Assembly: GCA_001970955.1 (NCBI GenBank)
Contig: MPUH01000011.1
Coordinates: 115,482-179,481, forward strand
Direction: 5' to 3'
From: Stentor coeruleus
Taxonomy: Eukaryota > Ciliophora > Heterotrichea > Heterotrichida > Stentoridae
DNA length: 64,000 nucleotides
The notes under the pieces are model-generated. The model saw nothing but the letters and a program-made list of their open reading frames with translations. It did no database searches and had not been told where the DNA came from. The translations under genes and the position numbers were made by a program. Shown one piece after another: positions 61,591 to 64,000 of this stretch; within the stretch, counting starts at the first letter, position 1, and each line of letters begins with the position of its first letter.

Positions 61591-62520
61591 ATGGAAACCT
61601 TAAGTTTACCTGTAAGCGTCTCTTTGCTTCATAGCAATCTTGTTGCTTCTGATACAACTCTAGCTTTTGTCAGTAACATTAAGCCAAATCCTCAAATTCA
61701 TCTTCTATCCTTAGACAGCCTAAAAACTCCAAACCTCCATAATTCCTTAGTAAAATACAAGAGCGAAGAAGAAGTCTTGCACATCAATTACCTCAAAGTT
61801 AATAACAAATGGTACTTAATCTTAGGTTTCTATCAAAGCTTACAGATCTGGAATGAAGACGGTACTCGTATGCTGGGCTACATAAGTAAAGATGAAATAA
61901 CAGGAGGTGATCTCGAAACCTACTTCATAGGAAGTTGTTGTTGTGAACTTATAAACTCAATAGTTGTAGGAAGTTCTAAAGGTAGTATATCAATACTAAA
62001 CATCAGTGACGAAAGATTATGTAATTTCTCAACAAGTCTAACTTTGTATGGAAAAAATCGAGAGCCAATTTCAGTATTGTGTAGCTATAAAAGCTTTGTG
62101 CTAAGTGTTAGTGAAAATGGGACTGGGACTTTTTGGAATATGGAGCAGAAAATAGAACTTAATAGTTTAGATGGACCTGGTGTCAGTGCTACAGTTGGGA
62201 CGAATCTTAAAAAATTCGCTATAGTTGGATTCGGTAATGGGGAAGTTAAAGTTTATAACATGAAAGATAAAAATATCTTATGCAATATCTGGGCACATAC
62301 AAGATGGATTACTGGGATATGTAAACATGCGACTAGACCAATTTTTATAACCTGTGCTGAAGATGGGTTTGTGAATATCTGGGCTATAAGAAATGGGGAA
62401 ATCGAAACCGTGTCTAGTAAAGAATATCCGCATTTTCTCTTGACAGGAGTTGCTTTGAGTAAAGATACAGCCATGATCGTAACTTATGATAGATCTAAAT
62501 TAATCTTAGAACCTCTCTAA
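61591..62520 (+). CDS. WDR54: WDR54-like WD40 protein
   Basis: Intronless, 309 aa. The repeats are irregular WD40 blades. Matches to the WDR54 order include LGFYQSLQIWNEDGTRMLGY, GPGVSATVGTNLKKFAIVGF followed by GNGEVKVYNMKD, then AHTRWITGICKHA and FITCAEDGFVNIWAIRNGE. The vertebrate counterpart has YGNGQVHLYE, INAHARAICAL and SAGEDTFVHIWK at the same places. WDR54 is poorly characterised; it is conserved in ciliated organisms. I infer a ciliary or cytoplasmic scaffold. The fRMsr gene starts only 52 bp after its stop on the same strand. Confidence 0.75.
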   Translation: METLSLPVSVSLLHSNLVASDTTLAFVSNIKPNPQIHLLSLDSLKTPNLHNSLVKYKSEEEVLHINYLKVNNKWYLILGFYQSLQIWNEDGTRMLGYISKDEITGGDLETYFIGSCCCELINSIVVGSSKGSISILNISDERLCNFSTSLTLYGKNREPISVLCSYKSFVLSVSENGTGTFWNMEQKIELNSLDGPGVSATVGTNLKKFAIVGFGNGEVKVYNMKDKNILCNIWAHTRWITGICKHATRPIFITCAEDGFVNIWAIRNGEIETVSSKEYPHFLLTGVALSKDTAMIVTYDRSKLILEPL

Positions 62521-62572
62521 AATGCTTATTTTAATACAAAAATCGAAGGATGCATAAGAATTATCAATAATA

Positions 62573-63052
62573 ATGGCGAAAGATCAGAAATATGAGGATG
62601 TTTATAATAGGCTTGCTGAGTTTTTTTCACACTATTCACCAAGTTTGGATCGTATTGCTATTATGGCAACAATAAACTCTTTGGTTAAATCAGCTTTTCC
62701 TAGTATTATTTTTGTTGGATTTTATATAGTCCGTGAAGTTGAAGGGGATTTAAGATTAGAAGTTGGGCCTTATCAAGGGCCTGTTTTAGCTTGTGCGAGG
62801 ATTTATATGGGAAAAGGTGTTTGTGGTACCTCGGCAATGGAAAGAAGAGTTGTTATGGTACCTGATGTTACTAAATTTGAAGGGTATATTGCTTGTGATA
62901 GTGAAACTAAAAGTGAGCTTGTAATTCCAGTTTTTAAAGGGGATGATGTAATGGCTGTACTTGATGTAGATGCTGTTGAGGTTAATTATTTTGATGAGGT
63001 TGATAAAATTTGGCTCGGAAAAATATTAGAGTTTTTAAGAATTAGTAATTAG
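62573..63052 (+). CDS. Free methionine-(R)-sulfoxide reductase (fRMsr, GAF)
   Basis: Intronless, 159 aa, a single GAF domain of the fRMsr type. Diagnostic features are LEVGPYQGPVLACARIYMGK, GVCGTSA and YIACDSETKSELVIPV, ending in VLDVDAVEVNYFDEVD. The three reactive Cys positions of the family correspond to Cys74 (ACAR), Cys84 (GVCG) and Cys108 (IACD), all present. The usual His in GHIACD is Tyr here, a small deviation. The enzyme reduces free Met-R-sulfoxide using thioredoxin and occurs in bacteria and unicellular eukaryotes, so this is not evidence of recent transfer; the base composition matches its neighbours. Confidence 0.92.
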   Translation: MAKDQKYEDVYNRLAEFFSHYSPSLDRIAIMATINSLVKSAFPSIIFVGFYIVREVEGDLRLEVGPYQGPVLACARIYMGKGVCGTSAMERRVVMVPDVTKFEGYIACDSETKSELVIPVFKGDDVMAVLDVDAVEVNYFDEVDKIWLGKILEFLRISN

Positions 63053-63123
63053 TTAGATTTAGGTTTTGAAATTTGTTTAGAGACCAATTAGAATTAATTT
63101 AAGTAAAGTGTAAGGCTTTCATA

Positions 63124-63203
63124 ATGACTACCTGACTGATAACTTTAGTATGGGGAAGATATTGATAGTTCAGTAAATCAGTAAATAGTTAGAAGGCAGT
63201 CAT
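63124..63203 (+). repeat. Imperfect inverted repeat
   Basis: ATGACTACCT at 63124-63133 is complementary, at nine of ten positions, to AGGCAGTCAT at 63194-63203. The spacing is about 60 bp. It could be the ends of a very small element or a long hairpin. The evidence is modest. Confidence 0.35.
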
Positions 63204-63230
63204 CTTGAATTTAAACTTTAAGAGTTTTAT

Positions 63231-63305
63231 TAAATTCTCCTGATATTAGATTAGATTAATAAATCGTCCCCCGATTAGGGACCAAGTTCCTAAATTCTCC
63301 TGATA
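63231..63305 (+). repeat. 15-bp direct repeat, 60-bp period
   Basis: taaattctcctgata occurs at 63231-63245 and again at 63291-63305, exactly 60 bp apart. Between them is TCCC...GGGA dyad material (tcccccgattaggga). It may be two units of a degenerate repeat or flanking copies of a small insertion. Confidence 0.6.
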
Positions 63306-63548
63306 CAATAGGATAGGTTTTACTTAAAATATTTCCTAAAATTACTGCAGATAAGTTGCTTTTTAAGGTGAATTATTAATAGAAGGTATTAGATATTAAT
63401 TATATTCTTAATTTAGCACGATTCAAATAGTCCTTACTATCAGCATTAGATAAAAAATACATTATTAAAGAATGCAAAGGATATAAAATTGGAGATACCA
63501 AATAGAAGACAAACTCAAAAAATATGTGAATGAAAAACCAAAACTTTT

Positions 63549-63695
63549 TGAATAAGCATATTGTTTTATTGATGAAGAATTTGAAAAAACACTTAGAGAA
63601 AAACACGAAAAACAATGAATAATAAAGATCGATAGAGAAATAAAAAACTTCATTACGAAAATATGCTATAAAACAAGAAAATCAGCAAGGGCTTG
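63549..63695 (+). pseudogene. Possible decayed coding run
   Basis: One frame reads CFIDEEFEKTLREKHEKQ, a TGA stop, then IIKIDREIKNFITKICYK before TGA. The charged helical pattern looks coding, but there are stops and no start. Adjacent frames upstream have similar partial runs, consistent with frameshifts in an old gene. Very tentative. Confidence 0.2.
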
Positions 63696-63724
63696 ATTTA
63701 TATTCTATAAACATTAAAGCTTTA

Positions 63725-64000
63725 AAAACTCTTATTATATAGCATAATATATTAAAATTTCCTATCCTATCTTAAACATTTATCAATGCTTTATACCAAA
63801 ATTTCTACGTATTCCTTTATTACTCTCACAGCATAATTCCTAACTAATACTAATATTCTTAATTCATAATTTTATCAAACTAAATTTATTTTGCAGTCAG
63901 TTTAAAAAAATCATAAACTGTTCTTGATACTTTCAAAATATCCTATTTAATTTGTAAGATATTGTTAAAATTATTATTTAAAACTCTTATTATATAGCAT
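63725..64000 (+). repeat. 21-bp direct repeat at the window end
   Basis: aaaactcttattatatagcat occurs at 63725-63745 and again at 63980-64000, the last bases of the window. The spacing is 255 bp. It may be the start of a tandem array or of a dispersed repeat continuing beyond the window. Confidence 0.7.

Larger units (their letters stand above)
63053..64000. other. Right-end intergenic region with short repeats
   Basis: About 950 bp without a supported gene. It holds a 15-bp direct repeat, a 21-bp direct repeat, an imperfect inverted repeat and a coding-like but broken run at 63549-63695, each described elsewhere. Confidence 0.55.

Noticed and set aside
62573-63052. Horizontal transfer of fRMsr from bacteria
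   Set aside because: The family is widespread in unicellular eukaryotes, and base composition and context match the neighbouring genes.
1-64000. Blepharisma-type code (TGA as Trp)
   Set aside because: Several genes end naturally at TGA (for example 21711, 39965, 53496) and reading through would add non-conserved tails.
1-64000. tRNA, rRNA, CRISPR or intact transposon
   Set aside because: No cloverleaf-like GC segment, no regularly spaced repeat array and no intact transposase ORF was seen by eye.

Overview
This window reads as nuclear DNA of a ciliate, most likely the heterotrich Stentor (close to S. coeruleus). Three observations support that. Intergenic DNA is very AT-rich. The genes use the standard code, with TAA, TAG and TGA all acting as stops. 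Genes that look broken are repaired exactly by removing 15-nt introns. I could place 13 such introns; each begins GTA, ends AG, is exactly 15 nt long and has an A at position 10. Published Stentor genomes are known for 15-16 nt introns and the standard code. Blepharisma, which also has tiny introns, is less likely because TGA behaves as a stop here. I see no rRNA, recognisable tRNA, CRISPR array or intact transposon.

Layout, left to right. 1-9 kb: the 3' part of an ankyrin gene, a cytochrome b5-domain gene, a small ORF, a second ankyrin gene and an MFS transporter, separated by long AT-rich gaps. 9-18.4 kb: a large unknown protein, a possible FAIM-like protein, a 989-aa protein with a DUF4378-like C-terminus, and an 894-aa coiled-coil protein. 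18.4-25.7 kb: a duplicated, N-containing assembly seam, an ERK-type MAP kinase, an unknown protein, an ICMT/steroid-reductase-like membrane enzyme, a PP2C phosphatase and an acylated PH-domain protein. 26-34 kb: an HPt-like domain lacking its histidine, a decayed ORF, a short SHIPPO-type protein, an acylated glutathione transferase, a second N-containing seam and a cAMP-receptor-type GPCR. 34.6-43.7 kb: WDR31-like, TMEM16/anoctamin, two unknown proteins, a casein kinase 1-like protein and a repeat-rich basic protein. 44-56 kb: a 940-aa coiled-coil protein, an unknown protein, an eight-repeat SHIPPO protein, a YANK-like AGC kinase, a possible cytoskeletal protein, a small unknown and a short TFIP11/Ntr1. 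56-64 kb: a cyclic-nucleotide-type K+ channel, a secreted Cys-rich surface protein, an unidentified GC-rich probable ncRNA, WDR54-like, free-Met-(R)-sulfoxide reductase and a repeat-rich end.

There are no operons. Many products nevertheless suit a large ciliated cell: signalling enzymes (MAPK, PP2C, CK1, YANK), membrane excitability (K+ channel, TMEM16, GPCR), and axoneme or basal-body components (SHIPPO, WDR31, DUF4378 and coiled-coil proteins). Four proteins start with MG(N/C) acylation-type N-termini. Two large-scale signals stand out. All detected 15-nt introns lie in phases 0 or 2, so that retention always creates a stop. In addition, sense-strand composition switches from C-rich, G-poor before genes to G-rich, C-poor after them.
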